From positions 62,001 through 126,000 of the forward strand of contig CBDUVB010000002.1 of NCBI GenBank assembly GCA_965370555.1: 64,000 nucleotides of DNA. The letters run 5' to 3'. The number at the start of each line of letters is the position of its first letter. Position 1 is the first letter of the stretch. Below are positions 33,493 through 41,887 of the stretch, in pieces. The position numbers were made by a program, and so were the translations under genes. This DNA comes from JAJOKK01 sp965370555. Lineage in GTDB: Bacteria; Bipolaricaulota; Bipolaricaulia; UBA7950; UBA9294. A model generated the notes under the pieces. That model was not told the DNA's origin. It ran no database searches and was given only the letters and a program-made list of their open reading frames with translations.

Positions 33493-33711
33493 GTGAATCA
33501 TCCAGCAAAAGCATTGCCTCTTACAGTTAAAGACCGTCGGGCATTGGAGACGTGGGTTCGAGCTCGTTCCACTCCGCAACAAGTGGTCAAACGGGCGCGA
33601 ATCATCCTGCTTGCGGCAGAAGGGATACTTCACCAACACCCATATCACCTAAGCTGTGGTGCTAGTTGCCCGACCGCAGGGCACAGGGTCAGATACTGTA
33701 TCGGTTCTTAA
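33493..33711 (+). pseudogene. IS630-type transposase, N-terminal remnant
   Basis: The first 36 or so residues (LTVKDRRALETWVRARSTPQ, then VKRARIILLAAEG) match the conserved start of IS630 family transposases, just ahead of the helix-turn-helix. After AAEG the frame no longer resembles the family and ends after 72 codons; the DDE catalytic part is missing. It lies between the convergent acs and methyl-branch operons, a typical landing site. The rest of 33712-33891 shows no gene; no clear terminator was seen between the two operons. Confidence 0.7.
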
Positions 33712-33891
33712 GTCTCCTGATTCACAGGTGAGTGGCACGGTTCAAAACTCGTCAAACAGGTCGTCCTGAAGGGACTTGAACTGCCTCTCAAGCGCTCAGT
33801 AGTGTCACATAATGAGGCGGTCTTTCTTTAATAGTAGCATTATGCTAACTTTAGGTTACCCACTTAAAACAGCGGGGAGCCTAGAAAAAGG

Positions 33892-35316
33892 TCAGAAACC
33901 TCGCAACTTCTTTACCAAATTATCGGGAATCGTTGGCTTCGCATCGCCAGAGAGGATCTTTTCCACTCGTTCTTCCAGCTTATCCAGCAGAGACGTAAAA
34001 GGTGCCTTCGGTTGAATCGTTCCTCGCTCGATGTACGAGGGAGGTAGGTACAGGGATTCCTTGAACTTTTTCGCGGTGTGTGGGTGCTTTAAGTAAATCG
34101 TAGGGCCTTTCCCCTTAATACTCGCGCGGGCCACATCATCGATCACCGAGAGAGCAAGGTTCTCCTCGGTCAGTTGCAGCGGCCTCCACATGTAGCGAGC
34201 ACGGGCGATCATCTCATCGTTTAGTACCAAGAAACGTGCGTCATACAGGGACCCGTAGGCGAGGAAGCCAACATCATGCACCACGGTCGCTCTTGACTGT
34301 AGTGTTAAGAGGATCGATTGAAATGCTTCCTCGCCAGCCTGAGCATCGACCTGCTGAGCATCGGTACATCCTGCCCCTCCCCACGAAGGCAGATTATAGA
34401 ATCGACCCATATCGGCATAGGCAGCGGTTGAGGTAGCACACTCCGGCGATCCGTAGCAGACGATGGACGTGCGCATATCGGTCGCCCAGGAGTTCGATCC
34501 AAATATGAAGCCAGCCTTGGGGAATTTCAGTTGTAGTATGACCAGCGCAGCCAGTGACTCCGCCGCCCCTTGCACGAGAGCCCCCTCCATTGTCACCGGA
34601 CCTCCACCGCCAAGGTTAGAGCTGGCTACCCCCATAGTAGGAATACCCTTCTCACCACAGAACCACAGGCGCTCGACAACATGATCTTCGTATTTGAATG
34701 GAGACTCGGGCTGGACGTAAGTGATAAAGAATGGTCTTTCCCTGAACGCATCCGCGCTTCCCGCGACCAGTTTCGCCATCTCGTAAGGGATCTCAAGATC
34801 GGCTAAACAGGTCGAGGTCGCGACGATCGGTTTCGTCGAGTGGATCAGCATCTCACGGAAGACCGCGGGGTATATCTTCGTTTCTTCGACATCCTCCGGC
34901 AACCCCATCGACATCACAAAATCGAATCCGGGTAGTGTTTCAAGTACCCGAACGTTGTCGATGACATCCTGTAAACGGGCTCGCCGTACCTGTTCTGTCT
35001 CGCGATCCATAACGTAGAGTGAATCGGAACCAGCCCCAAAGTAGACTCGATTAATCCCTAAGGGGAATTCCTTATCTTGTGTCTGGTTGTACCACGGCAC
35101 GCTTGATGGGGCCCTAGCGATTGCGTCTTCTACCATTGCTTCTGGAAGGAGTATCCTTCCGTCTTTATCCTCTTTCGCCCCGGCCGCTTTAATAAGCTTG
35201 CGTGCTTCGGCATGAGGAAGGTGAATCCCCGTCTCCGATAACACCCTGAGCACGGCCTTGTGCATCTGCTCTACCTGGTCTTTCACTAAAAAAGCAATAG
35301 GTGAGAATTCTTTCAT
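33892..35316 (-). CDS. MttB-family methyltransferase without pyrrolysine (copy 2)
   Basis: A 474-aa TIM-barrel protein of the trimethylamine methyltransferase superfamily. The reading frame has no amber codon, so it belongs to the non-pyrrolysine branch (like MtgB, MtpB, MtcB), which demethylates quaternary amines such as glycine betaine or carnitine. Typical segments are QVEQMHKAVLRVLSETGI near 12, YFGAGSD near 92 and SWGGAGCTDAQQVDAQ near 310. It ends the methyl-branch operon behind folE, with no corrinoid partner beside it, so it must share one, perhaps that at 46245. Substrate unknown. Confidence 0.85.
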   Translation of the reverse strand: MKEFSPIAFLVKDQVEQMHKAVLRVLSETGIHLPHAEARKLIKAAGAKEDKDGRILLPEAMVEDAIARAPSSVPWYNQTQDKEFPLGINRVYFGAGSDSLYVMDRETEQVRRARLQDVIDNVRVLETLPGFDFVMSMGLPEDVEETKIYPAVFREMLIHSTKPIVATSTCLADLEIPYEMAKLVAGSADAFRERPFFITYVQPESPFKYEDHVVERLWFCGEKGIPTMGVASSNLGGGGPVTMEGALVQGAAESLAALVILQLKFPKAGFIFGSNSWATDMRTSIVCYGSPECATSTAAYADMGRFYNLPSWGGAGCTDAQQVDAQAGEEAFQSILLTLQSRATVVHDVGFLAYGSLYDARFLVLNDEMIARARYMWRPLQLTEENLALSVIDDVARASIKGKGPTIYLKHPHTAKKFKESLYLPPSYIERGTIQPKAPFTSLLDKLEERVEKILSGDAKPTIPDNLVKKLRGF

Positions 35317-35345
35317 CGATACTCCCTTTTCTGCTTACGGTGCCA

Positions 35346-35924
35346 TTAAATCATCGATAGAGCCTCACTGCGCGTCGCTAGGTTGGTTTTAAACAACCCG
35401 CGAAGCGCTGTGGTCACCATCTTAGTCCCCGGTTTTTGTATCCCGCGAAGCGTCATACATAGATGCTCAGCTTCCAGGCGCACCAACACGCCATGAGGTC
35501 TAAGTCTTCTCATAAATACGTCGGCCAACTGTGAGGTCATGCGCTCCTGGAGCTGCGGACGGCTGGAGGCGATCTCCACCGCCCGGGCCAGTTTGCTGGC
35601 GCCAACGATCCTCTTGTCTTTCGGGATATATATCACAGCGGCCCTTCCAATGAACGGCAGGAGATGATGTTCGCATACAGAGTGAAACTGGATATTTCGC
35701 ACGGCAACCATCTCGTCGTAGTCGGCGCGGAAGAAGGTGGCGATCACATCTCCTGGGTCACGGTTTATGTCCCGAAAGAAGTCATCGATAAACATCGAGC
35801 TGACACGCCGTGGGGTACCACGTAACCCCTCCTGAGTTAGGTCAAGATCCAGGCCTTCCATCAGCAGACGTACAGCCTGTTCCACCTTCTGCCTGTCCAT
35901 TTCACCTTTTCGATGTATCCGCAT
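35346..35924 (-). CDS. folE: GTP cyclohydrolase I
   Basis: A 192-aa enzyme making dihydroneopterin triphosphate from GTP, the first step of folate synthesis. The Zn site (SVCEHHLLPF with Cys and His) lies near residue 83, EIASSRPQLQERMT near 124 and AEHLCMTLRGI near 153. Its place directly after fhs supplies pterin for the tetrahydrofolate-dependent methyl branch. The start may be ATG 35924, a TTG three bases before it, or ATG 35900 behind AAAGGTG. Confidence 0.94.
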   Translation of the reverse strand: MRIHRKGEMDRQKVEQAVRLLMEGLDLDLTQEGLRGTPRRVSSMFIDDFFRDINRDPGDVIATFFRADYDEMVAVRNIQFHSVCEHHLLPFIGRAAVIYIPKDKRIVGASKLARAVEIASSRPQLQERMTSQLADVFMRRLRPHGVLVRLEAEHLCMTLRGIQKPGTKMVTTALRGLFKTNLATRSEALSMI

Positions 35925-35939
35925 CAAAACCGATCTTTG

Positions 35940-37697
35940 TTAAAAGAGACCGACAACCTCTTCGTCATCATCCACGTCGATATCCATAAAAGCCGGGTGG
36001 GTGGCTAGGCCAGGCATGGTGCTCATCTTCCCGATCAGCGGATAGATGAAGCCGGCACCTACGCTGGCACGCACCTCTCGCACCGGGACAGCAAACCCGG
36101 TCGGTGCCCCTTTTAGCGTCGGGTCGTGCGACAGCGAGAGGTGCGTCTTGGCCATGCATATCGGCAGGTTCCCGAAGCCCGCACGCTCGTAGTTCTCGAT
36201 CTGCTTCTCGGCCAGTGGATCGTAGGTTACGCTGTCCGCACCGTAGATGTCCTTGGAAATCTTGTCGATCTTCTCCTTGATCGACCAGTCCAGTGGGTAG
36301 AGGAATTTGAAGTTCGAAGGTTTTTCGCAGGCAGAGACGACGGCCTTGGCCAGCTTCGCGGCGCCCTCGCCGCCGTTAGCCCAGTGCGTGGTAACGACTG
36401 AGTCCTTCGCGCCTTGGCCGACAGCGTATTCGCGGATCATCTCCAGTTCGGCCTCGGTGTCATCCCGAAAGGCATTCACAGCCACCACGACGGGGATACC
36501 GAACTTGAGCGCATTGCTGATGTGTACGCCGAGATTGCACAGGCCCTTCTCTAATAGTGGCAAATCCTCTTTGGTGTAGGCCGCATCCAGTGGCATTCCG
36601 GGCCTGACTGTGGGGCCGCCGCCGTGCATCTTGAGTGCCCGCACAGTTGCCACGAGCACGACCGCGTTCGGGATCAGGCCGGAGGTGCGGCATTTAATGT
36701 CGAAGAACTTCTCCATGCCGATGTCCGCGCCAAAGCCGCTTTCTGTAACCACGTAGTCGCCGAGCTTGATCGCTATCTTGTCCGCAATGATGGAACTGTT
36801 GCCGTGGGCGATGTTGGCAAACGGCCCTGCATGCACGAACGCCGGCTGCCCTTCCAGGGTCTGCATGAGGTTGGGCATTAGCGCTTCTTTCATCAGGACC
36901 GTTACTGCACCGGCCACGCCCAGCTGCTCGACGTTGACAGGCTCGCCGTTTTTGTTGAGGCCTACCATCATCTTGCCAAATCGTTCGCGCATGTCCTTAA
37001 ACGAGGTAGTCAATGCAAGAATGGCCATGATTTCCGAGGCCACAGTGATATCAAAGCCAGTCGCCCGGGGGAATACCGGGCTTGGTGAGCCATCCTTCAG
37101 CTTGTCGTCATTGAAGCCGACCCGGATCTCGCGCAGGGTACGGTCGCACACGTCGACCACGCGCCGCCAAGAGATGGTGTCCGGATCGATGTCCAGGCGC
37201 TTCACACCGCGTTTGGCGAGCTGTTCGTCGGTCTGGCGGCTCTCGTGGTACAGACGCGTGTCGAGCGCGGCAGCGACCAGGTTGTGCGATACACTGATAG
37301 CATGGATGTCACCGGTGAGATGCAGGTTGAAATCCTCCATCGGGACGACCTGCGAGTAACCTCCGCCGGCTGCACCTCCCTTGATGTTGAAAGTGGGGCC
37401 CATGCTGGGCTGCCGAATGCAGCATATCACGTTCTTGCGCAGCTCTGAGCCCATAGCCTGGACTAGGCCGACCATGGTCGTGGACTTACCTTCTCCGAGG
37501 GGGGTCGGTGTGATGGCGGTGACGTCGATATACTTTCCGTCGGGCCGATCTTTGAGTCGCTTCAGGATATCGAGCTTGACCTTGGCCTTCCACATCCCGA
37601 ACGGTTCTAATTCCTCTTCGTTGATGCCCACTTCCCGGGCAATTTGGGTGATCGGCTTGAGTTTCGCCTCTTGCGCGATTTGAAGATCCGATTTCAT
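35940..37697 (-). CDS. fhs: Formate-tetrahydrofolate ligase
   Basis: A 585-aa enzyme activating formate with ATP to 10-formyl-THF, the entry of the methyl branch. It is slightly longer than most (about 557). The P-loop TPLGEGKST lies near residue 65, followed by RQPSMGPTFNIKGGAAGGGYSQ in two blocks near 95, ITVASEIMAIL near 215 and the C-terminal VGAGFIYPL. CAGGAGGTTAGTGA precedes the ATG. A short duplicate of its own 5' end lies just upstream at 37763-37831. Confidence 0.97.
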   Translation of the reverse strand: MKSDLQIAQEAKLKPITQIAREVGINEEELEPFGMWKAKVKLDILKRLKDRPDGKYIDVTAITPTPLGEGKSTTMVGLVQAMGSELRKNVICCIRQPSMGPTFNIKGGAAGGGYSQVVPMEDFNLHLTGDIHAISVSHNLVAAALDTRLYHESRQTDEQLAKRGVKRLDIDPDTISWRRVVDVCDRTLREIRVGFNDDKLKDGSPSPVFPRATGFDITVASEIMAILALTTSFKDMRERFGKMMVGLNKNGEPVNVEQLGVAGAVTVLMKEALMPNLMQTLEGQPAFVHAGPFANIAHGNSSIIADKIAIKLGDYVVTESGFGADIGMEKFFDIKCRTSGLIPNAVVLVATVRALKMHGGGPTVRPGMPLDAAYTKEDLPLLEKGLCNLGVHISNALKFGIPVVVAVNAFRDDTEAELEMIREYAVGQGAKDSVVTTHWANGGEGAAKLAKAVVSACEKPSNFKFLYPLDWSIKEKIDKISKDIYGADSVTYDPLAEKQIENYERAGFGNLPICMAKTHLSLSHDPTLKGAPTGFAVPVREVRASVGAGFIYPLIGKMSTMPGLATHPAFMDIDVDDDEEVVGLF

Positions 37698-37762
37698 TCA
37701 CTAACCTCCTGGTAATTTGGGTGATTAACCTCTTTAGATACTTATTCCTGCTTCCTGCCTAT

Positions 37763-37831
37763 TTACGCTGTAGGCTTGAGTTTCACCTCTTGCATAATCT
37801 TTAAATTCGACGGCATCTTAGGCTTTTTCAT
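37763..37831 (-). pseudogene. Mini-ORF, duplicated 5' end of fhs
   Basis: A 22-codon frame with a very good ribosome site (GAAGGAGGAAACGGTT). Its residues SNLKIMQEVKLKP align with SDLQIAQEAKLKP at the beginning of Fhs. It stops at TAA, and further down the spacer an ATCACCCAAATTACC stretch again matches fhs. So the first 20 or so codons of fhs were tandemly duplicated and have decayed. Whether the peptide is still translated as a leader is open. Confidence 0.7.
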
Positions 37832-37845
37832 AACCGTTTCCTCCT

Positions 37846-38772
37846 TCAGGTTAAATTTCTCTCTAGGTCAAGGCCTGCCCCCTCCACGATCTTCGGCACG
37901 GCCTCCTCCCACTCGATTGCCATAATGTGAACTCCGTTGATCCCGGGGATCTCACGCACCTGCTGAATAATCTCCGTGCAAATTTTGATCCCTTCGTCTG
38001 CACGTTTCTCCTTCGGGGTTTTCTTCATCCGGTCCACGATCTTGTCAGGCACGTCCATACCTGGTACATTGGCGGCCATATAGCGCGCTGTCCCTAACGA
38101 TTTGATCGGTCCCACTCCCGCAAGGATGTAAACCTTTTCGTCCAGGCCCATACCAGAGACCTTGCTCATGTACTCGCGGAATTTAGGTACGTTGTAGACC
38201 ATTTGAGTCTGGATGAAATCGGCTCCCGCCGCTACCTTCTCAGCCAGCCGGTAAGGGCGGTATTCGAAGGGCGCAGCGAAGGGATTGGCCGCAGCACCTA
38301 TAAAAAGACGCGGTTCGACCTTCATCTCTTCACCACACTGAAACTTCTTCTCATCCCGCATGTCCTTCACTATCTTGACGAACTGAACGGAGTCAATGTC
38401 GTAGACCCCTTTGGCCTCGGGATGGTTGCCGAAGGACATGTGATCGCCGCTGAGGCAGAGGACATTATTCATCCCGAGCGCCGCAGCGCCCAACACATCC
38501 ATCTGGAGGGCGATCCGGTTCCGATCGCGGCAGGTCATCTGAATCACCGGCTCCAGCCCCTCCCCCTTCTGGATGAGGCAGGCTGCCCAACTGGCCATGC
38601 GGACCACCGCCGTCTGGCCATCGGTGACATTGAAGGCATCGGCATATCCCTTTATCAACCTTGCCTTTCTCTTGACCACTTCGGGATCGGCGCTCTTCGG
38701 CGGACCGAGTTCTGCCGTAACTGCAAAGTTCCCTGACTCCAGGACTCTCTCCAGATTGCTCTCTGTTTTCAT
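37846..38772 (-). CDS. metF: Methylenetetrahydrofolate reductase, MetF copy 2
   Basis: A 308-aa flavin TIM barrel. FAVTAELGPP near residue 14 opens the barrel, RDRNRIALQMDVLGA near 85, LCLSGDH near 105 and GADFIQTQMVYN near 185 are family motifs. It reduces methylene-THF to methyl-THF. ATG 38772 is chosen because GGAGGGACAAAACCT lies before it; a start at 38790 overlaps the upstream stop. It is preceded by a MetV-type partner (38790-39479), which in acetogens forms the MetVF complex that accepts electrons. Confidence 0.93.
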   Translation of the reverse strand: MKTESNLERVLESGNFAVTAELGPPKSADPEVVKRKARLIKGYADAFNVTDGQTAVVRMASWAACLIQKGEGLEPVIQMTCRDRNRIALQMDVLGAAALGMNNVLCLSGDHMSFGNHPEAKGVYDIDSVQFVKIVKDMRDEKKFQCGEEMKVEPRLFIGAAANPFAAPFEYRPYRLAEKVAAGADFIQTQMVYNVPKFREYMSKVSGMGLDEKVYILAGVGPIKSLGTARYMAANVPGMDVPDKIVDRMKKTPKEKRADEGIKICTEIIQQVREIPGINGVHIMAIEWEEAVPKIVEGAGLDLERNLT

Positions 38773-38789
38773 AGGTTTTGTCCCTCCCA

Positions 38790-39479
38790 TTATTCGAGGC
38801 TGAGTGGAGCAACCTCGATCTTGCGAGGTCTCTGCATCTTGCTCCAGTCCTTTGGCTCTCTCATTTCTCTTAGTCTGTCGAACTCACCAAACGCCTTCAG
38901 CCTCTCGTAGATCATCACCCAGGCGCAATCGCGCTCGGGGTCTACCTCGCACTTGCCATCTTTGGTAACTCCTCCACACGGGCCATTAAGAAACCCTTTG
39001 GGACACTGGGTAAATGGGCAGATACCAGCGAGCCTGCCCAGCTCGCATTCGCCGCACTGCTGGCACTTCTCCTTAAAGAGAGAAGGCCCCCCTCCCATGT
39101 GACCTATGGGATTGGTTGCCGGGTAGATGGGCTTCTGGAGGCCGAATTCCTCCTCGATGATGAGCTCTCGCACGACTTGTAGTCCATCACCGCAGCTTAG
39201 CATCAGGATGGCATCGCATTCCTTGATCTCCTGGCGATACTTGCTCAGGCGCTCTTTGCTCCAGGGAGCGTAGCAGGTGAACTCCCCGAACGGTGGCGCA
39301 ACAGTAGCAAGAATGTTCTTCCCGTGCTTCGAAAGGGTGTCTGCCATCTCTTTCACCTCCGGCTCGCCGCCGGTGTGGAAGACCGTGGCGCAACCGCCGC
39401 ACCCAACCAAGACTACCTTCTCTTTGCCCTGGAGGTATCCGAGGATCTCCTCGAGGGGCTTCTGAGTCTGCCCGATCAT
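38790..39479 (-). CDS. metV: MetV-type zinc-finger/Fe-S protein, copy 3
   Basis: A 229-aa MetV/methylenetetrahydrofolate reductase C-terminal-type protein. The N-terminal part carries VGCGGCATVFHTGGE. The C-terminal part has a cluster-binding array (CQQCGECELGRLAGICPFTQCPKG in two blocks, then NGPCGG, CEVDPERDC). MetV proteins relay electrons to MetF. GAAGGAGGAAGAAC precedes the ATG. It touches metF copy 2 with a TAATG overlap. Confidence 0.9.
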   Translation of the reverse strand: MIGQTQKPLEEILGYLQGKEKVVLVGCGGCATVFHTGGEPEVKEMADTLSKHGKNILATVAPPFGEFTCYAPWSKERLSKYRQEIKECDAILMLSCGDGLQVVRELIIEEEFGLQKPIYPATNPIGHMGGGPSLFKEKCQQCGECELGRLAGICPFTQCPKGFLNGPCGGVTKDGKCEVDPERDCAWVMIYERLKAFGEFDRLREMREPKDWSKMQRPRKIEVAPLSLE

Positions 39480-39578
39480 GTTCTTCCTCCTTCAATTACG
39501 GTCTTGTCTAACTCTAATTCATTTGTAAACCAGCATCGCAATTTCCAGGCATTCCTGTATTGTTCTTACTTTCAGTTG

Positions 39579-40451
39579 TCAGATCGATATGCCTACTTCC
39601 GTGAGGATAGCCGGCACATATCGTTCCCAGCCCATCGTCATCAGATGTATCCCTTGACACATCTCCCGCGTCTCTCGGATGATGCGGGCGGTGATCTTGA
39701 TGCTGGTGGCGACCTTATCGCTGGTCTCCTCCATCTCGGTGATAATTGAGTCGGGGACCTTTACTCCGGCCACGTTCTTGTTCATGTAGCGAGCCATCCC
39801 AGCCGACTTTAGAAGCACTAGTCCAAGCATCACCGGAACACCCAGCTCCTTTGCCTCTTCCATGAACCCCCTGAACAGTTCCGGGTCATAGACAGCCTGC
39901 GTCTGGAAGAACTGCGCCCCGGCGGTTACCTTTCGCTGCATCTTTAGCAGCTGAAGATCCATTGGCTCATATCCCGGCGTGACCACTGCCCCCAAGAGGA
40001 AAGAAGGTTTCCCCTGCAGCTTGTTTCCAACATGGTCATATCCTTCCTTAAGTCTGTTTGCGGTCATAAGCAGGGAGACTGAGTCGAGGTCAAACACCGG
40101 TTTTGCCTGTGGGTGATCCCCCAGTGTAACGTAGTCACCGGTGAGGCAAAGGACGTTCTCAATGCCCAGCGCATAGGCGCTTAAGAGATCGGATTGTAGC
40201 GCTATGCGATTGCGGTCTCGCGTGGTGAGCTGGAATATCGGTTCGAACCCTGATTCTTTGAGGAGACGGCAGGAAGCGAGCGATCCCAGCCGCATCACCG
40301 AGCTCTGTTGGTCGGTTACGTTGACGGCGTGTACTTTTCCGCGTAGGTACTCGGCGTTCTTCAGCATCTCGGAGACGTCCACCCCCTTGGGGGGCGCAAC
40401 CTCTGCGGTGACGACAAACTTACCCTCCTTGAATAACTCACTGAGCTTCAT
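39579..40451 (-). CDS. metF: Methylenetetrahydrofolate reductase, MetF copy 1
   Basis: A 290-aa MetF. It shares motifs with copy 2 (TTRDRNRIALQSDLL, LCLTGDY, FFQTQAVYD) but is clearly diverged, so the two copies are old paralogues with possibly different partners. Its ATG overlaps the stop of the upstream MetV-type gene by 4 nt, pairing it with that gene. Converts methylene-THF to methyl-THF. Confidence 0.93.
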   Translation of the reverse strand: MKLSELFKEGKFVVTAEVAPPKGVDVSEMLKNAEYLRGKVHAVNVTDQQSSVMRLGSLASCRLLKESGFEPIFQLTTRDRNRIALQSDLLSAYALGIENVLCLTGDYVTLGDHPQAKPVFDLDSVSLLMTANRLKEGYDHVGNKLQGKPSFLLGAVVTPGYEPMDLQLLKMQRKVTAGAQFFQTQAVYDPELFRGFMEEAKELGVPVMLGLVLLKSAGMARYMNKNVAGVKVPDSIITEMEETSDKVATSIKITARIIRETREMCQGIHLMTMGWERYVPAILTEVGISI

Positions 40452-41163
40452 ATCCTGGCAACCTCGCTTTCCGGGGAGAATTGAGCACCTGCTGAAGACC
40501 GGAATATAGCCCTCTTATCCAAGGAGAGGCTTCGCGGCTTGCCCCACTTGGAGTAGTCTTTGGGTTCATAGTACCTATGCATCAGGTCCAATCTGCCGAT
40601 GGCCTTCAATCTTTCGTAAATCAATTGCCAGCCGCAATCACGTTCCCTATCCACCTCACACTTACCATCGCTAGCGCCGCCGCAAGGTCCATTCAGAAGC
40701 CCCTTAGGGCATAAGGTTACCGGACAAAGACCCCCGGTGTACTCAACGATACACTCCCCACAGAGGGAACAATACTCTGTGATGAAATCCTCGCTCAGTG
40801 TCTCACCACCGAAGATCGTATCGCAGCCGGGATGGACTATTTTCCTGTCATCGGTAGCGTCCAAAACCGTATGCACCCCTTGCCCACAAGCAAGGACCAA
40901 CAGAGCGTCGGCCTCTAAAACGGCCTCCCCATGCTCTTCGGTAAGCGACGTCTTCACATCCGAAAGTTTGCAAGTGCCAGGAGGAACCACCCACCCTGCA
41001 ATCACTTTGCCTTTGTTTTCCAAACGCGACTTCATCTCCTTAGCCTCAGTCTCTCCGCCTGACTTACATTTTGTAGCACAGTTTCCACAGCCGACGACAA
41101 AAACCTTGTTCTCTCCGTCTGAATAACCGAGGATCTCCTCTAGAGATTTCTATATTGCGGCAT
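40448..41163 (-). CDS. metV: MetV-type protein, copy 2, frameshifted near its start
   Basis: The main frame encodes VFVVGCGNCATKCKSGGE, then CSLCGECIVEYTGGLCP, GPCGG and CEVDRERDC, a full MetV protein. No start codon lies at the right place in this frame. An ATG at 41163 with AGGAG at good spacing reads MPQYRNL and then a stop (41142-41140), while the main frame continues from there with EEILGYSDG. One small indel near 41143 would join them. Either a sequencing error or a damaged gene; the body is intact and shows the family cysteines. Pairs with metF copy 1 downstream. Confidence 0.8.
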
Positions 41164-41200
41164 GTATAAAATCTCCTCTCTTATAAGATTGGGTTAAGTG

Positions 41201-41875
41201 TTATTCTTTCTCCTCTTCTACGGCCCACATTCGCGTCGATCTTATCTTGTTAGGTGGTCGCATCCTGGCATAGTCTTTGAAATGGGTTTTGCTCTGACTA
41301 AGCAGATCAAGGCGGTCTTGCCTCTTTAGGCGCTCGTAGACAATCTGCCAGCCGCAGGGTTGCTCCGGCTCCACCTCGCACATGCCATCGTGGGAGCCCC
41401 CGCAGGGGCCGTTCAGGAGCCCCTTAGCGCAGGCGGTGAGGGGGCAGACCCCCCCAGTGTACTCCAGGATGCATTCCCCGCAGCGGGTACACCGCTCCTC
41501 GGACGGCCATACCCCCTGGAAGGCACCCAGCGAGATCGTGTCGGAAGCGGGATGGATGGGCTTGTCCACTACTGCGGCCACCGCCTGAATCCCCACCCCG
41601 CAGGCAGCCACTAAAAGAGAATCTGCCTCATCAACCTCGTGGACCCTCCGTGCTAGGCGGAGCCCCACCAGGGCCTTGTTGCACAAAAAGGGGAGGGAGA
41701 GGGTGCCCACAACGGAGTGGCTTGCCCCTTCCAATACAGGGCGTAATGTGGCCAGGGTCTCCTCACCTCCGGCTTGACAGACCTCCGCACACCCGCCACA
41801 TGTCACGAGGAACACCTGCTCCCCTTCACGAAGATATCCTAGGATCTCTTCACTTGTCTTCAGCTGGGATACCAG
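41201..41875 (-). CDS. metV: MetV-type protein, copy 1
   Basis: About 224 aa. The homology starts at LKTSEEILGYLREGE, upstream of any ATG. The best start is a CTG at 41875, 7 nt after AGGAGG, though a GTG at 41815 would give a shorter product. Cysteine array: TCGGCAEVCQAGGE, CTRCGECILEYTGGVCP, GPCGG, CEVEPEQPC. It directly follows the hydrogenase large subunit gene, a position suiting an electron carrier between hydrogenase and MetF. Confidence 0.82.
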   Translation of the reverse strand: MVSQLKTSEEILGYLREGEQVFLVTCGGCAEVCQAGGEETLATLRPVLEGASHSVVGTLSLPFLCNKALVGLRLARRVHEVDEADSLLVAACGVGIQAVAAVVDKPIHPASDTISLGAFQGVWPSEERCTRCGECILEYTGGVCPLTACAKGLLNGPCGGSHDGMCEVEPEQPCGWQIVYERLKRQDRLDLLSQSKTHFKDYARMRPPNKIRSTRMWAVEEEKE

Positions 41876-41887
41876 TATAGTTCCTCC

